From the NCBI GenBank assembly GCA_934045905.1, contig OW203763.1, positions 48,708,121 to 48,772,120 of the forward strand: DNA of 64,000 bases. Direction: 5' to 3'. This document shows, piece after piece, positions 1 through 10,579 of this stretch. The translations under genes were made by a program, and so were the position numbers. The notes under the pieces were generated by a model that saw only the letters and a list, made by a program, of their open reading frames with translations, did no database searches and was not told the origin of the DNA. Numbering within the stretch: position 1 is the first letter of the stretch; the number at the start of each line of letters is the position of its first letter. Origin of the DNA: Leuctra nigra. Its lineage: Eukaryota; Arthropoda; Insecta; Plecoptera; Leuctridae.

Positions 1-59
1 CATCCTCATGAATAAAATTTAATATTACTTATAAGTTAAACTAGGATACCAAAACACAT

Positions 60-700
60 ACAGATTATTGCAACCTTTTTTAAAGGAATTTCAAAATCGA
101 TTCATAATCGATTCTCCTTTACTAGAAATTCAAAAAAATTCCCTGCGGGGACCAATGGGGATGTTATCAAATAAAAAAATTTACAGATTATAACGCATTT
201 CATCTAAAGTTTCCTTAAGAATATTGCATATCACACATTTTAATTTTCGTTGAAAAGGATGCCAAAACGGCTTCAAATTCGATTCTGTTGTGTCAAAAAT
301 TAAAAAAGGCCCTGCGGGGCCATTGATGATTTTATCAAATAACAAAATTTACCGTATACAATGCATTTTGTTTAATGTTTCCCGAAGAATATTACAAATC
401 ACACATTTTAAATATCTTTGAAATGGATGCCAAAATAGCTTCAAATTCGATTCTTTTGTATCAAAAACTCAAAAAATTCCCTGCGTGGCCAATGGAGATT
501 CCATAAAAACAAATAGTTACAGATTATATTACATTTTGTCTAAAGTTTCCACACAAAATTGCATATCACACATTGTACATTTCTTTGATGAGAATGCCAA
601 AATAGCTTCAATTTCGATTATTTTGTATCAAAACTTCAAAAAAGGCCCTGCGGGGCAAACTGGGTGCTGCGCCCCCCAGACCCCCTTGTAACGGCGAACT
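60..700. repeat. ~169-bp tandem repeat, about four degenerate units
   Basis: A CCCTGCGGGG-type core recurs at about 141, 310, 479 and 646, a spacing of 169, 169 and 167 bases. Each unit also carries 'atgccaaaa.(c/t)gcttcaaattcgatt', a 'ttacagattata' block and 'atcacacattt'. The units differ by scattered substitutions, so this is an old satellite-like array. Its last unit runs into a G/C-rich tail around 650-690 that resembles the K-type motif at 39848 and 42119. No gene is present; the 68-residue ORF here only reflects the array. Confidence 0.8.
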
Positions 701-945
701 ATACCTTTTCCTCACATTCATCGATCCACGATAATTTTGACCCCCCCCCCCCACTCAAAATGAAGTTCCTACGCGCCTGGCGGCACAATATTTGTGCCCC
801 CTCAGTTGATGTTTTATAACTTATTCAAAAATGTGTCCACTGTAAAAATAATATTTAAAAAAATGCGGCCCGCCAACAAAAGCAAAATTTGCATTTTTGT
901 CCCGCAAGCCAAAAAGGTTGAGTCCACTGAATTACGTACTATTGT
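701..945. other. Spacer, no gene recognised
   Basis: AT-rich sequence with a C-run near 741-752 and a 'tacgcgcctgg' motif that recurs near 42330. Nothing coding is supported. Confidence 0.6.
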
Positions 946-1114
946 TTGGTAAAAAAATTATCTATTATCTATTACAATTATCTAGATAATTATTTTTTAT
1001 CTTTAATCTAGATGATTTTTTGGAATTTTATCTATTATCTTATCTAGATAAATTTTTTACGTGTTATCTTTATCTTTATCTAGATAAAAATAAAATTATC
1101 TAATCACAACACTG
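946..1114 (-). mobile_element. hAT-like short element, TATCTAGATA family copy 1
   Basis: Read on the minus strand this ~169-bp segment begins CAGTGTTGTGATTAGATAAT and ends at 'TTTTTTTACCAA'. It is full of the palindrome TTATCTAGATAA. The same start, internal order and end occur in the opposite orientation at 19624-19801, so the boundaries are supported by two copies. A CAGTG-type terminus is typical of hAT transposons. No clear 8-bp target duplication is visible, and there is no coding capacity. Confidence 0.65.
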
Positions 1115-1754
1115 GTAGTAATAGCATTACTATAGTGATTACCACTTTTACCACTTATTTCCACTTTTAAAACCCCAAGGAAAATCCATGGAAAATTTAT
1201 GAAGTGTCCCAAATTTTAGTAGTAAATAACCAAACGACCAAATGATTATAACGTGACCAAGAAATTACCAAAATTGGTTTATAGCATTATGTGAGGGTTA
1301 TAAATTGTATAGCTTACGTAGCAGGACAATTTGCCTACACATGTGGGGGGAGGGGGAGGGGGAGGCCGCTTCGCTACTGGAACATCTTGATAGATCAGAA
1401 ATATACTCATATTATAATATTCTCTTCAGTATTTATTTTTTCCTCGTTATTTCTCACCAATTACATACATTTCATTAATCATTTCTGATCAGCACCAAAC
1501 ATAGCGAATTTTTTAGTAACCTGTTAATAATTGTCTGGAACTTGCTGCTAATGAGATATTCGTAAAAGTTCGCACACTCGCCGCTAATCAATCATTGCTG
1601 ATTACTAATTAGGGCAAACTTGCCTTGAGTCTCCTGGTTCAACTCAAATTAATGTGAAAGTCACATTTTTATGATTTCCATTTTCCACATATCATTGACG
1701 ATACAATTTGACCCAGACTATGTATACTTTAAGCGTGTGCAGTTATTATTATGT
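1115..1754. other. Spacer with G-rich tract
   Basis: No gene recognised. A GGGGGGAGGGGGAGGGGGAGG tract lies at about 1344-1365 and could form a G-quadruplex. The remainder is AT-rich and unassigned. Confidence 0.5.
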
Positions 1755-2140
1755 TCTATATTCTCAACGGAGCCGAGGCTCCACTAGTTAGAATGTAATA
1801 GAGAACGGAGGAGAGGAAACTCGGTACCGGCATGTAGCCTACTCCTGACGAAAGATACCAAGGGGACCAACGGCTTAACGTCCCTTCCGAAGGTCGGTGT
1901 GACATTCACAGCACGAGCCTCCACAACCCGCGCCGTCGAGAGACTGATAACAGGTGGAGGGAGGTCGTCACACTAACCCCCAACCACCCCAGTCTCTCTG
2001 GCCCAACGGCAGCAACTGGCAAGTTAAAGTTTAATGGTCACCCATCCAACCGTTGACCACGCTCAATGTTTCTTATCCTCGGTGATCTAACGAGAACCAA
2101 GGTATCCAACACACCAGCCGTTGGGTTAGAGTGTATGTGC
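1755..2140 (-). mobile_element. 5S rRNA-derived SINE (SINE3-type)
   Basis: On the minus strand, 2098 to 2036 reads like the 3' half of 5S rRNA: GGTTCTCGTTAGATCACCGA, then a 'gcgtggtca' block, then GGATGGGTGACC. The last block is the conserved 5S box C region. Downstream there is no 5S 3' stem. Instead about 270 bp of non-5S sequence follows, including 'gggacgttaagccgttggtcc'. That organisation matches SINE3 elements, where a 5S-type Pol III promoter is fused to a body. Divergence from canonical 5S and the fused body argue against a functional 5S gene. The 3' end near 1755 is approximate. Confidence 0.65.
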
Positions 2141-2216
2141 ACCAGACAATTTGGCTGCGTCGAGCGATCACCTCACTAGATCCCAATAAATTTTGTGCAA
2201 AATATGTAGCTAAAGC

Positions 2217-2388
2217 TACGTTTACAGTTCGGCGTTTGACGTTCGACGTTCGACGCTCAGCGCTAGCGCTGAAAGATAACATGGTTTATCTTTGACCTTG
2301 AACGCCAGCGCTCGGCGCTGGCCAATCAGGAGGCTCAACGTCGAGCGCTGAGCGCCGAACGTCGAACGAACGCCGAACTGTAAACGTA
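2217..2388. mobile_element. 172-bp palindromic MITE, TA-flanked
   Basis: Termini are TACGTTTACAGTTCGGCG and its reverse complement, giving ~19-bp perfect terminal inverted repeats. The interior is dense in GCGC/AGCGCT palindromes and could fold almost completely. It is non-coding; two short minus-strand ORFs crossing it are incidental. A TA at each end fits a TA target, but I cannot assign a superfamily. Confidence 0.7.
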
Positions 2389-3750
2389 CCTTAAGACTAT
2401 TTACCTTCAGAAAATATAATTTTTTATCGAAAAAGATTATCAAATATGAAAAACCGGATCAAATTATTAAGTTAACATGCACATTTTAATAATCAAATGA
2501 ATACTTTGGTAATAGATGGCGCTAAGTTAGCTTTAAGACACTTGCTATACACGATTAGTTCACACTTTGGAAAGGGATTAATATGTTCCTCACATATTAT
2601 GAATACAAATAAAACAGTTACATGCCTAATATGGACATCTATGATAGCTCGCAGTTGCAGTTATTAATGGAAGTTATCCAGTACTATAGGTATAGAGATG
2701 CATGTAGAAGTTGGTCGCATTGCTTCCTTCAGAGTTGCCGTTTTGAAAATCAGTACCTAACTTGCCTTAATGTGGTGCATAATAGGAAAAATAATGCTTA
2801 TCTGAGTGGTCCTTTCATAGCGATGAGAAGATTTTCTGCTTGGAAACTTATTTAACAAAGCTGCCAAGTTTCTTGATGAGGTTTTTGAAGATGGAAAACG
2901 TGGAAGGATGATGAGGTGGAGGGGAGAAAGCGAGAGAAAGAAGAACTTTTCACATTTTCATCCCTTTATGTTCTTCTTTCCTTTTTCTTTCTTCATCTCT
3001 TTCTTACGCTCTTTGTCTTTCTTTTCGAGCACCTTTTCTTCTTCTCCGGTGTAATGTGCAGATATTGAGTTGATAGCTTAGGACTACTAGACGAATAACA
3101 AGAATATCTTCACCAATATGAGATTCAGAGCTTGATGGTCAGAGGGATTATATTGTGTTTCTTGTAATATAAATAGAAAACGAAACGTTAGTCCTCATTG
3201 GTTGGGGGTTTCAGTAGTGATAGCAAAAATGAGAAAATTCGATGTGTTCTTTCAGAAATAATTTTTAAAATTAAAAAAGCACATCGTTTGTTTAGTAAGT
3301 TGTTTAAAGGCCAATTCACTTCTCTATACTATGTACTTATATTTATTTATGATGCGGCAAGTACTTTTTGATTTAAAAAATATTTTTAAATAACGTATTG
3401 ACTTTGAAATTTTTAAGAATTTCGAATTTTTGAATTTTTGCGGCGATCCATGGTGCAAATGTTTTAATACATTTTTAAACGCACTGATACTGACCAGATA
3501 TAAAATACAATATTGGCCATACTCCTGCACCCAAAGTTGTGAGGGAATGTATTTTTTATAAAATTGAATTTACAACCCGTAACCTTTCTCACCTCAAAAA
3601 CTTTACGTTTCAAATATAAATTCGTCTAATTTCAATATGAATTCAATGATAAAATATGATTTCAATTCGAATCATATAAGTTCCCCAATTATAAGCGAGT
3701 TTAAACTTTTACAAGATGAAACAATATAATTAATAATACAATATAATATA
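2389..3750. other. AT-rich spacer with polypyrimidine tract
   Basis: No gene recognised. A strongly pyrimidine-biased tract lies at about 2945-3045. Weak similarity to the GCCAAGT family (40.2 kb) appears near 3350-3440. Short ORFs here have no recognisable motif. Confidence 0.5.
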
Positions 3751-3968
3751 CAATCTTTCGGATCTAGTTAGGGGCAATATTTTATTTTGATGGGCCAACG
3801 TTTCGACAAAAGTTGTCTTCCTCAGGACCAACAGTCGAAGTAAAAAATTCCAATTTAATGAAAATTGATGACAATTTGATGATAAGCAATTGATGAAGAC
3901 CATAAATACTTGTCGAAACCCTGGCCTATCAAAATAAAATATTGACCACATCTTCATCCGAAAGATAT
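3751..3968 (-). mobile_element. Penelope-like element terminus in an inverted repeat
   Basis: On the minus strand 'cctgaggaagacaacttttg' is followed by 'tcgaaacgttggccc', the signature seen at the ends of Penelope-like elements in many animals (a 'gatga/gaagac...cgaaacg' motif). The segment is flanked by ~58-bp inverted arms, both reading 'atctttcggat...caatattttattttgat' outward, at about 3751-3808 and 3911-3968. No reverse transcriptase remains here, so this is a terminal relic. Confidence 0.5.
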
Positions 3969-4016
3969 TATTATGTAAGTCCCCCAATTATCAATCTACA
4001 CACCTTTTAGTGGTAT

Positions 4017-4049
4017 CATTGTCTTCGTTGTGGATAGACGAAGACAATG
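4017..4049. other. Perfect 11-bp stem hairpin
   Basis: ATTGTCTTCGT and ACGAAGACAAT are separated by nine bases. A third copy of the same word lies near 4286, so it is probably part of a degraded repeat. Confidence 0.55.
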
Positions 4050-4092
4050 CAGTCGAATAACTTGATTCATTATCTGGCCACAGACACCACTT

Positions 4093-4235
4093 GATGATTT
4101 TATTGATGAAAATCCGGGATGTAAATATTTTGTTTTTAGCATGATTGGAATAAAATAGGTACATTGATTTTATTGATGAAAATCCGGGATGTAAATATTT
4201 TGTTTTTAGCATGATTGGAATAAAATAGGTACATT
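4093..4235. repeat. 70-bp direct tandem duplication
   Basis: Two almost identical 70-base units containing 'gatgaaaatccgggatgtaa' and 'catgattggaataaaatagg' lie head to tail. 'aatccgggat' occurs at 4111 and 4181. The near identity implies a recent duplication. Confidence 0.85.
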
Positions 4236-6370
4236 CAAAATGTGAAATTACGTGACGGCATTGTTTTCTCCTATTCAAAATCAAAACGAAGACAATGAGA
4301 CCACTCGCAAGTCAGTAGAAATATAATTGTGTGACTTAGGCATTCCCATTGAAACGGTAATTATTCCGTCGAAAAATTGTTTGAAATTTAAATTTTGGAG
4401 GTGAAAAAGGTAACGTGAGGTGTAAAATCACTTTTATAATACTTTTATATTTTATAATACCTTCTCACTATTAGAATTTCCGCATAAGATAAGTAAAATT
4501 TTGACTTCCGACCATGTTAGTTTATGATTATGAGATATTTCAAGATATCTTTTCAGGATATCTCTGAAAATTATTAGTCCCCCAACACATGTTTTTGTAA
4601 TTCCATTTGTTATTGTTTGAGGTTTATTTCAGGAAAAAATTTAAAATATAACTTTCGATGAAAGTACTTTAACACTACTAAAGAAAAAATAAATTCTCTT
4701 CTGTAGTTGTATCTTCCTGCTATATGTCTGTGATCATGTTGCTATCTCACTCACTCTACCACACCTCGCTCCACAAACTATTTGTCCTTAGGGCAGAACT
4801 TTGTTCCGGTCGAGTTTATGCTGTGCTAAACTTGCAACTGTGATTAATAATAATAATGCTGAAGTATTGTACTTGTAAAAGACAATCCTAATGGCGAGTT
4901 GTTTTGCTGCACTAACGCGGGTGTTCCGTGTTGTGTTGTGATGATCCATGCATTGTTCTAATGGATGACGGTTTTGTTGAAACCATTAGCTTATGATACA
5001 TTCTCCCTTGGTGACCAACACTTAGTCCAATGCATAGCGTCGCCGGTCGCGCTGTTCTGCACTATACTAATGGCACAGGATAAGTGATTATGAATATGAT
5101 GGAGAATAGGTCAAGATGGAAGGTGCACGGGAAGGTGTAACGCGTTGATGAGCGACCACTAATACGTGCAAAATCGCGAACAGGAGTAATTAAAGAAAAC
5201 TAGTGGGCGGAGCGTAGGGTTTGACGCGTCTGAAGACTTGGTGCGGCATCTCACGCTCTTCGCCGGGCTGAAAGACCTCATCAAAATAAGTTTTTACTTT
5301 TATAACGATACATTTTAATGGACACATTGATATTTTTTGGAATTGTCAACCTATCTACTGTTTGATAATGAATTAGGCTAATGAAAACGAGCCTAATACA
5401 CCAAAGTACAGTGTATAGTTTACTGTAGAAAAAAATCAGGTAAATTCTGATACTCGCATGAACATTGTACACTTCCTTATTCTAACAAGAGTAATTGATA
5501 AATGCTTAGCCCAAGATACATTTATGTAGCTTTCAGAGTAATTAATTTAGTTCTAGTTTACCTAATTAATTGTGATATTATTTATCTGGTGTGTTTTTCA
5601 GAGTAAAATCACCTTTATGAAAGTTTGAAGAGCTTTAATAATTAATATATCATAGTTTATTAATATTATTAATCTATTAATCGTCTCTATTAATTACAAT
5701 TTTGATTAATTGCCGTTTTAGTTTTAAAACTAATTAAAATATTAGCCTGTAAATTATAATTTATCTCAGATTCCCAATATAATATTTTTTTAAGTAACTC
5801 CACAAGGATAAATATTTAAATTGTATTGAATAGGTATTCACATGCCACTTTAGTTAATCGATTGTGACCATATCGTGTCGTGTGACGTATCAAACTGAAA
5901 ATATGGTAAACGCAATGTTTTACGCAATTCAAATGTATTAAAATTGATAAATTAGTGTGACATTATAAGTAAGTATAAATAAGTAGGTAAAATGTTTTTG
6001 ATACTGCACTGTTATTTTCAGAATTCGATTTATTTTCAACCAATGACAAAGCACCGTTATTTCATCAGTAAAAATAAATTAAAATTGTATTAAAATTTAG
6101 TAATTTCTTTATTTTGAATTATAGAGAATGAAAATTTACCATAAAAATACAGATATGAGTCAAGTTGGTACAACAATTTACAAGTTGAAATTGTCATAAT
6201 TATTGTCGTGGACAGAGAAAAAATTTGAAGAGATCAAAATAAGGATGTAAAATTATGTACCTACTGGTGGCTTATTCACAATCAGAAGTATACATCTTAT
6301 CAACTTAATATATCTTATCTCAATATCAATATATCAATATCTCAATAGCTAATTGCTAATTAGCTAATAA
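4236..6370. other. AT-rich spacer
   Basis: No gene recognised in 2.1 kb. A relic at about 5136-5157 (minus) matches the 'cgctcatcaacgcgttacac' end of the Helitron-like family found at 45.7 kb, but without the CTAG end. Confidence 0.5.
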
Positions 6371-6682
6371 GTTACAAGTAGTTCGTAGTTCGTAGTTCGT
6401 AGTTCGTAGAGGTATTTCATGGACTGGGGATGGGGATGGGGATGGGGGTCTTTACTTATTACAATTCTTGTACAGTAGGATCTACATACTTCACTATGCC
6501 GGGAACACGACGTGAAAGCTAATGTGTAGATCGTCAGGACCTTGTGTTCCAAGCTGTTATTCCATAGAGCCACTATGCATCGTGTTCCCGGCATAGTGAA
6601 GTATGTATATCCAAGAATTGTAAGATAAAAACAACGTCCATGAAACACCTCGACGAACTACGAACTACGAACTACTTGTAAC
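6371..6682. mobile_element. 312-bp foldback element
   Basis: The whole segment is an imperfect palindrome. Outer arms are GTTACAAGTAGTTCGTAG and its complement, with extra GTAGTTC copies. Next come 'gaggtatttcatggac' and 'gtccatgaaacacctc'. The inner perfect arms of 27 bases contain 'cttcactatgccgggaacac' at about 6488-6514 and 6579-6605. A short GGGGAT repeat sits in the left arm. It abuts the 3' end of LINE A. Non-coding. Confidence 0.75.
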
Positions 6683-6719
6683 TTGTAAGATGCACGCGAC
6701 TGCATGGCGAGACATACAA

Positions 6720-7064
6720 TTAAGCGAGCGCTTGGCGACCCGCTAGAGACAGGTGGTCCACAGTGGCGTCACACGCCCTGAGGCGAGTGGCGCGTAGTGA
6801 TATGAATTTATCATTCTCAGACCTTTGTCTGGCAATTTCGTCGGGGGATATTTCCCCAAAGCCTTCCTTACTAAAATTCATGAATTTACGAGTCAAATGA
6901 CATGTTCGGAGGAGAACAGCTTTCTGCATCAAACCTATGAATCGGGTGGGTACATCCAGACGCTCTAAGATCCTCTTCAGAGACAATGGCACCACACCGG
7001 TGGCTGACAGAACCAGAGGCACAATGGTAACCGACTTTTGCCGCCACACCCTCTTTATTTCCAT
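6720..7064 (-). pseudogene. LINE A C-terminal domain
   Basis: 114 residues reading 'EIKRVWRQKSVTIVPLVLSA', then 'TGVVPLSLKRILERL', followed by 'MQKAVLLRTCHLTRKFM'. This post-endonuclease tail is characteristic of arthropod RLE-type LINE proteins, with the last segment forming a basic helix. The ORF ends at 6720 and the 3' UTR is short. Confidence 0.75.
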
Positions 7065-7097
7065 AGCAAGGCCCTGATATTTCTGGATTTTCGCCGC

Positions 7098-7292
7098 CTA
7101 TGTTGACGCTACGTTACGAGTGAGGGGTACTGCTATGTCTATCAGAGTTGTGGTTCTGGCTCTCTTGTCAACGACAATTATATCTGGCTTATTGTACGCT
7201 ACGGTTTTGTCAGTAATTACCTGCTTGTCCCAGTAAATGATGTACTTGTCATTCTCAGCTACAGAGGGAGGATGGTACTTGTAGTATGGCAC
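7098..7292 (-). pseudogene. LINE A restriction-like endonuclease segment
   Basis: 64 residues containing 'KPDIIVVDKRARTTTLIDIA': Pro36-Asp37, then Asp52 after 14 residues, the PD-(X)n-D core of the restriction-like endonuclease. In R2-like elements this domain nicks target DNA to start reverse transcription. It is followed by a stop and then a separate C-terminal segment. Confidence 0.8.
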
Positions 7293-7522
7293 AAATGTTT
7301 GCTTGATTTCACAGTTCTGGCAAAGTCTTTGATGAACAATCTTTGCATTTGATTGTGTCTACCAAGGTACTCACTCGCAGCAAACATAGTACATCCGGCA
7401 ATTATGTGGTCGATGGTTTCACTGACCTGATGACATAGCCTACACATATCATCGTCGACGGTCTTGGCTATGTACTTCATATAGTTCCGGGTTGGTATAA
7501 CTGCATCTTGAATAGCACACAT
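7259..7522 (-). pseudogene. LINE A zinc-knuckle segment
   Basis: 87 residues. 'CRLCHQVSETIDHIIAGC' gives C27, C30, H39 and C44, the CCHC knuckle found between RT and endonuclease in RLE-type LINEs. It follows 'KYIAKTVDDDM' and precedes 'FAASEYLGRHNQ', a typical context. The frame is lost after about residue 70, and the endonuclease continues in another frame at 7292. Confidence 0.85.
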
Positions 7523-7525
7523 GAA

Positions 7526-7848
7526 TCCTTCAGTCTATGAGAAAAGGTCTCCTTTTCGAAGCCATGATACCGACCACTCACGATCGATACCTCTCATTTC
7601 TAAACTGGCAGGATACTATCCATGCAGAGCTTTACCCTTCCAAATCGACAACCTGTCTGCTACTCCCATCCCACGAGGCTCAACAACTGGAACATTCAAG
7701 CTCAGCGGCGTATACCCATCATCCAACACGCACAAACATGCTACGACTGGATTGCTCAACGCACACATATAATGTTGTAACTTAGCTACTTGTTTCATTG
7801 CCATGGAGTGAATGTTGACCAAATCACGCCCCCCATCCGAACGGGGGG
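7526..7848 (-). pseudogene. LINE A post-RT linker segment
   Basis: Begins after the insertion with 'SDGGRDLVNIHSMAMKQVAK', matching the GGRGL-(V/L)-(N/D)-I block that follows the thumb in R2/NeSL-type LINEs. It continues towards the zinc knuckle segment with at least one frame change near 7616. Adjacent LINE B has the equivalent GGRGLLSVE at 11312. Confidence 0.7.
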
Positions 7849-7856
7849 ATATACAT

Positions 7857-7947
7857 AAAATTAAAAACTCGAAACAACTCTTGGAACTACACCAGTACTG
7901 CGTCAAAATAAATAAATAACTGCACAATACAGAGATATACAGAGATG
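7857..7947. mobile_element. 91-bp insertion with 8-bp target duplication in LINE A
   Basis: ATATACAT occurs at 7849-7856 and again at 7948-7955, exactly flanking a segment with no counterpart in the LINE protein. On the minus strand the LINE reads '...HHPKSAVERMY' before it and '...GGRDLVNI' after it, a continuous motif in related elements. The insert has no obvious inverted termini and introduces stop codons. An 8-bp duplication is the size hAT elements make, so a degenerate hAT MITE is possible. Confidence 0.65.
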
Positions 7948-9236
7948 ATATACATCCTCTCTACCGCTGATTTGGGATGGTGACTCCTAAATTTAGTCAT
8001 GGTCGCTCTCGTTACCGTGTCCATTGCAGGCAGGTCGGTCTCAGACCATTTGACTATTCCAAAGGAGTACGCGAGAGCTGGAGTGGCCCAGGTATTGATT
8101 GCCCTAATCTTGTGCCGACCACTGAGCTCGGTATTCAGTATTTTGGCTATTCGATTAAGATACACCACTCTGAATTCCTCCTTTAAGCTAGCGTGATTTA
8201 ATTCCATCCCGCGCTTTAGCCCTAAGTACTTGTACACCTGATCATCACTCATTGAGGCAACAAGGTCACCACTATTTAACTCAATCCCCTCTGAAGCGTG
8301 AAACTTGCCTTTCCTGCATTCCATCACAGCGCACTTCTCTAAACCAAATTCCATGCCGATATCCTTGCTAAAAGATTGCACTCCATTCAACTGAGACTCT
8401 AACTTCTGTCTGCTGGAGGCATGTAGCTTCAGATCATCTACATAGAACAGATGAGTAATGCCTGGCACAGCTTGTCTAACTTTCGGCTTGTATCCGGTGT
8501 CCCATCTATTTAAACAGTGTGAGAGCGGGTTTAAGGCCATGCAAAACCAAATGGGACTCAAAGAATCTCCTTGAAAAATGCCTCTCTTAATGGCCACGTT
8601 CTCAATCACCATATTGTTTAGTGATATGGTGGTGGACCAAGTCTTCATGACCTCTCTCAGAAAGGACACAACCCCTGGATGGATCTTATAAATATCTAGG
8701 ACACGTAGTAGCCAGCTATGCAGAACATAGTCAAAGGCTTTCCGATAATCTACATAGGCGACGCTGAGATCTCTGCCCCGCACCTTGGCATGCTTGGTCA
8801 CAATGGCATCAATTGTGAGCTGCTCCTTGCAACCGTAAGATCCCTTCATGCACCCTTTTTGCTCCCAGGCCATTAAGTTATTCGTGGACAAATGAGCATC
8901 TACCCCATCTGCAATGATGGATGTAAGGATCTTATAAACAGTTGGCAGACACGTTATAGGTCGATAATTGCTTGCTAAAGTCTGATCACCTGACTTGTAC
9001 AACATTACCGTTTTGCCCGAAGTCAAGAACGCTGGCAGGATAGTGGGATCCTGAAGCGCTTGGTTGAAGAATGTGGTCAGAGATATGTGAACTGATGTGA
9101 AGCGTTTCCACCAGAAATTCTGTATACCATCACATCCTGGCGCTTTCCAGTTGTGGGTCTTCTTGATAGCCGCCAATGTTTGCGCAGGAGATATCACCAT
9201 AGCATTCATCGGGTTTGTCCCTTCCAAACCATCCAC
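7887..9236 (-). pseudogene. LINE A reverse transcriptase segment
   Basis: 449 residues. Visible RT motifs: KAPGCDGIQNFWWKRF at 31-46; 'NYRPITCLPTVYKILTSI' at 90-107; 'EQKGCMKGSYGCKEQL' at 125-140; motif A YVDYRKAFD with Asp163; motif B RGIFQGDSLSP at 218-228; motif C YVDD at 265-268; and 'YKYLGL' of the thumb near 335-340. All three catalytic Asp residues are present, so the active site itself is intact. The last ~21 residues derive from the 91-bp insertion at 7857-7947 and are not LINE sequence. The enzyme would act in target-primed reverse transcription. Confidence 0.9.
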
Positions 9237-9242
9237 AACCTC

Positions 9243-9731
9243 CTAAAACCACTCCGCATCCTCGTTATGTACCACTGGCTTAGACCACAAATTATTCCAA
9301 TATTCCTTTACTTCGTCCTCTAGTGGCTGCTTTTCCTGTCTCACAACCTGCCCCCCTACCAGCTCCCGATAAAACTGCTTTTCATTCCGGATGAACATAC
9401 GGTTTTGTGTCTTTCGCTTGGTAGTCTTGTGGTACCTACTAAAACGAGCGCCCAAAGCTTTGAGTCTCTGCTTCAAAGTTTCAAGATGATCCGTCATCAC
9501 TAACACATAATTTGGATCACTTCTTTGCAAAGAAACCTGTCTCAAAGTAGGTATTAAATAAGTGCACAATGCAGAGTTACGAGGATCCTTCAGATGTGCA
9601 GTAATTTTCCCAATGCTTCTCCGTAACTTATCAATTCTGGTCTTCAACCTAGTCGTCCACCTTGGCTCCGTCTTACGAGCACTACTCGCCGTTCCCGAAC
9701 GTCGGGATCGATCAATCAAAGAGAGCCTCAA
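9243..9731 (-). pseudogene. LINE A polyprotein, N-terminal linker segment
   Basis: A 162-residue open segment, very basic (many R and K), ends with 'EVKEYWNNLWSKP', a pattern found just upstream of reverse transcriptase in R2-like elements, where 'V..FW..IW' is common. It stops at 9243 only seven bases before the RT segment resumes in the next frame, so a single stop or frameshift separates them. The real protein probably extended further upstream, but sequence beyond 9731 has no convincing continuation. The assigned start is merely the first in-frame Met. Confidence 0.7.
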
Positions 9732-10343
9732 GAAGAGGGAAGCTTAACCGTTGTAGCAGCGCCACAATAAACGGCCAAATGAATGTCCTCAAAAGAATTG
9801 TTAAGTGTAAGGTGTTCGCAAACTAGAGAATTCACAATCTGCAAAACCTGCATTATTTTCCTATTTGTATTGACTCAAACCAGTGAACCAGTGAAATGCA
9901 GTGAATTCAAACCGAACACGTTGCTCAAGATCTTCGCCTTTTGCACGATCCATCTCATTCACTGCTTCACTGCCTTTTTATTTTTTATATTTTTTTTCGC
10001 AACAGCGTTAGTGTACCTTTACACACTTGCAACCCTAGCTCCGGCCAACATCCGCACCCGATCCCCGTCACCGAAGATCAGGGGGCACAGGAGGGCATGC
10101 CGGCCGAAGATCAGGTCTTGAGCGTGCGCACTACACGATGACATGTGACGCGTTGCTCGGCACTTACTCAGCCGCTCCCCACTTTCGTGGCGGTTAGCGA
10201 CTAAGCTGCCCAATAACCCTAGGCCTTCTCGACCTGCCCATGGGCACGAATAAGATGCAACGAACCCAGAATCACCGCCTTCTGCATTGAGTCCGCCAAC
10301 CAAACAGCATTTCCCTTACAGACTGGGACACTCTTTAATGCTT

Positions 10344-10571
10344 TCACAACTGACTCAGGAACTCCTCCCATGCAGCCAATAATGAGGACAACCAGCCGAA
10401 CACATAGCCTGGATACATTTGCATCAACTCGACAAGAAGATCTTTGTACTTATCTTTCTTCTCAACTTCTTTAGCCTGGACATTCGTCTCGGCAGGAGAA
10501 GAAAACTCGATGACATACATCTTCTTGGAACTCTTTTCGAGGAGGATGATGTCCGGCTTGTTTGCCCCCAA
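10344..10571 (-). pseudogene. LINE B restriction-like endonuclease segment
   Basis: 75 residues: Pro6-Asp7 in 'NKPDIILLEKSSKKMYVIEF', then Glu22 after 14 residues, followed by 'KEVEKKDKY'. PD-(X)n-E plus a downstream K/E-rich block is the core of the R2-type endonuclease. It ends in 'YPGYVFGWLSSLLAAWEEFL' and a stop, so the C-terminus is complete and shorter than in LINE A. Confidence 0.85.
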
Positions 10572-10579
10572 ATTTCGGG

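Larger units (their letters stand above)
6700..9780 (-). mobile_element. LINE A: RLE-type non-LTR retrotransposon, 5'-truncated
   Basis: In minus-strand order this contains an N-terminal linker, a reverse transcriptase with a YVDD centre, a CCHC zinc knuckle (C-X2-C-X8-H-X4-C), a restriction-like endonuclease motif PD-X14-D, and a C-terminal domain. That order is characteristic of the R2/R4/NeSL/Hero group, which nick a target and prime reverse transcription from it. Stops, frameshifts and a 91-bp insertion break the frame. It begins abruptly next to the 3' UTR of LINE B, so it is probably a 5'-truncated copy. Clade cannot be fixed by eye. Confidence 0.85.

Noticed and set aside
2036..2135. 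Functional 5S rRNA gene
   Set aside because: Only the 3' half is conserved, with substitutions, and it is fused to an unrelated body with no 5S 3' end or T-run.
5136..5157. Fourth Helitron-like terminus
   Set aside because: Only a 20-base match; CTAG and the rest of the tail are missing.
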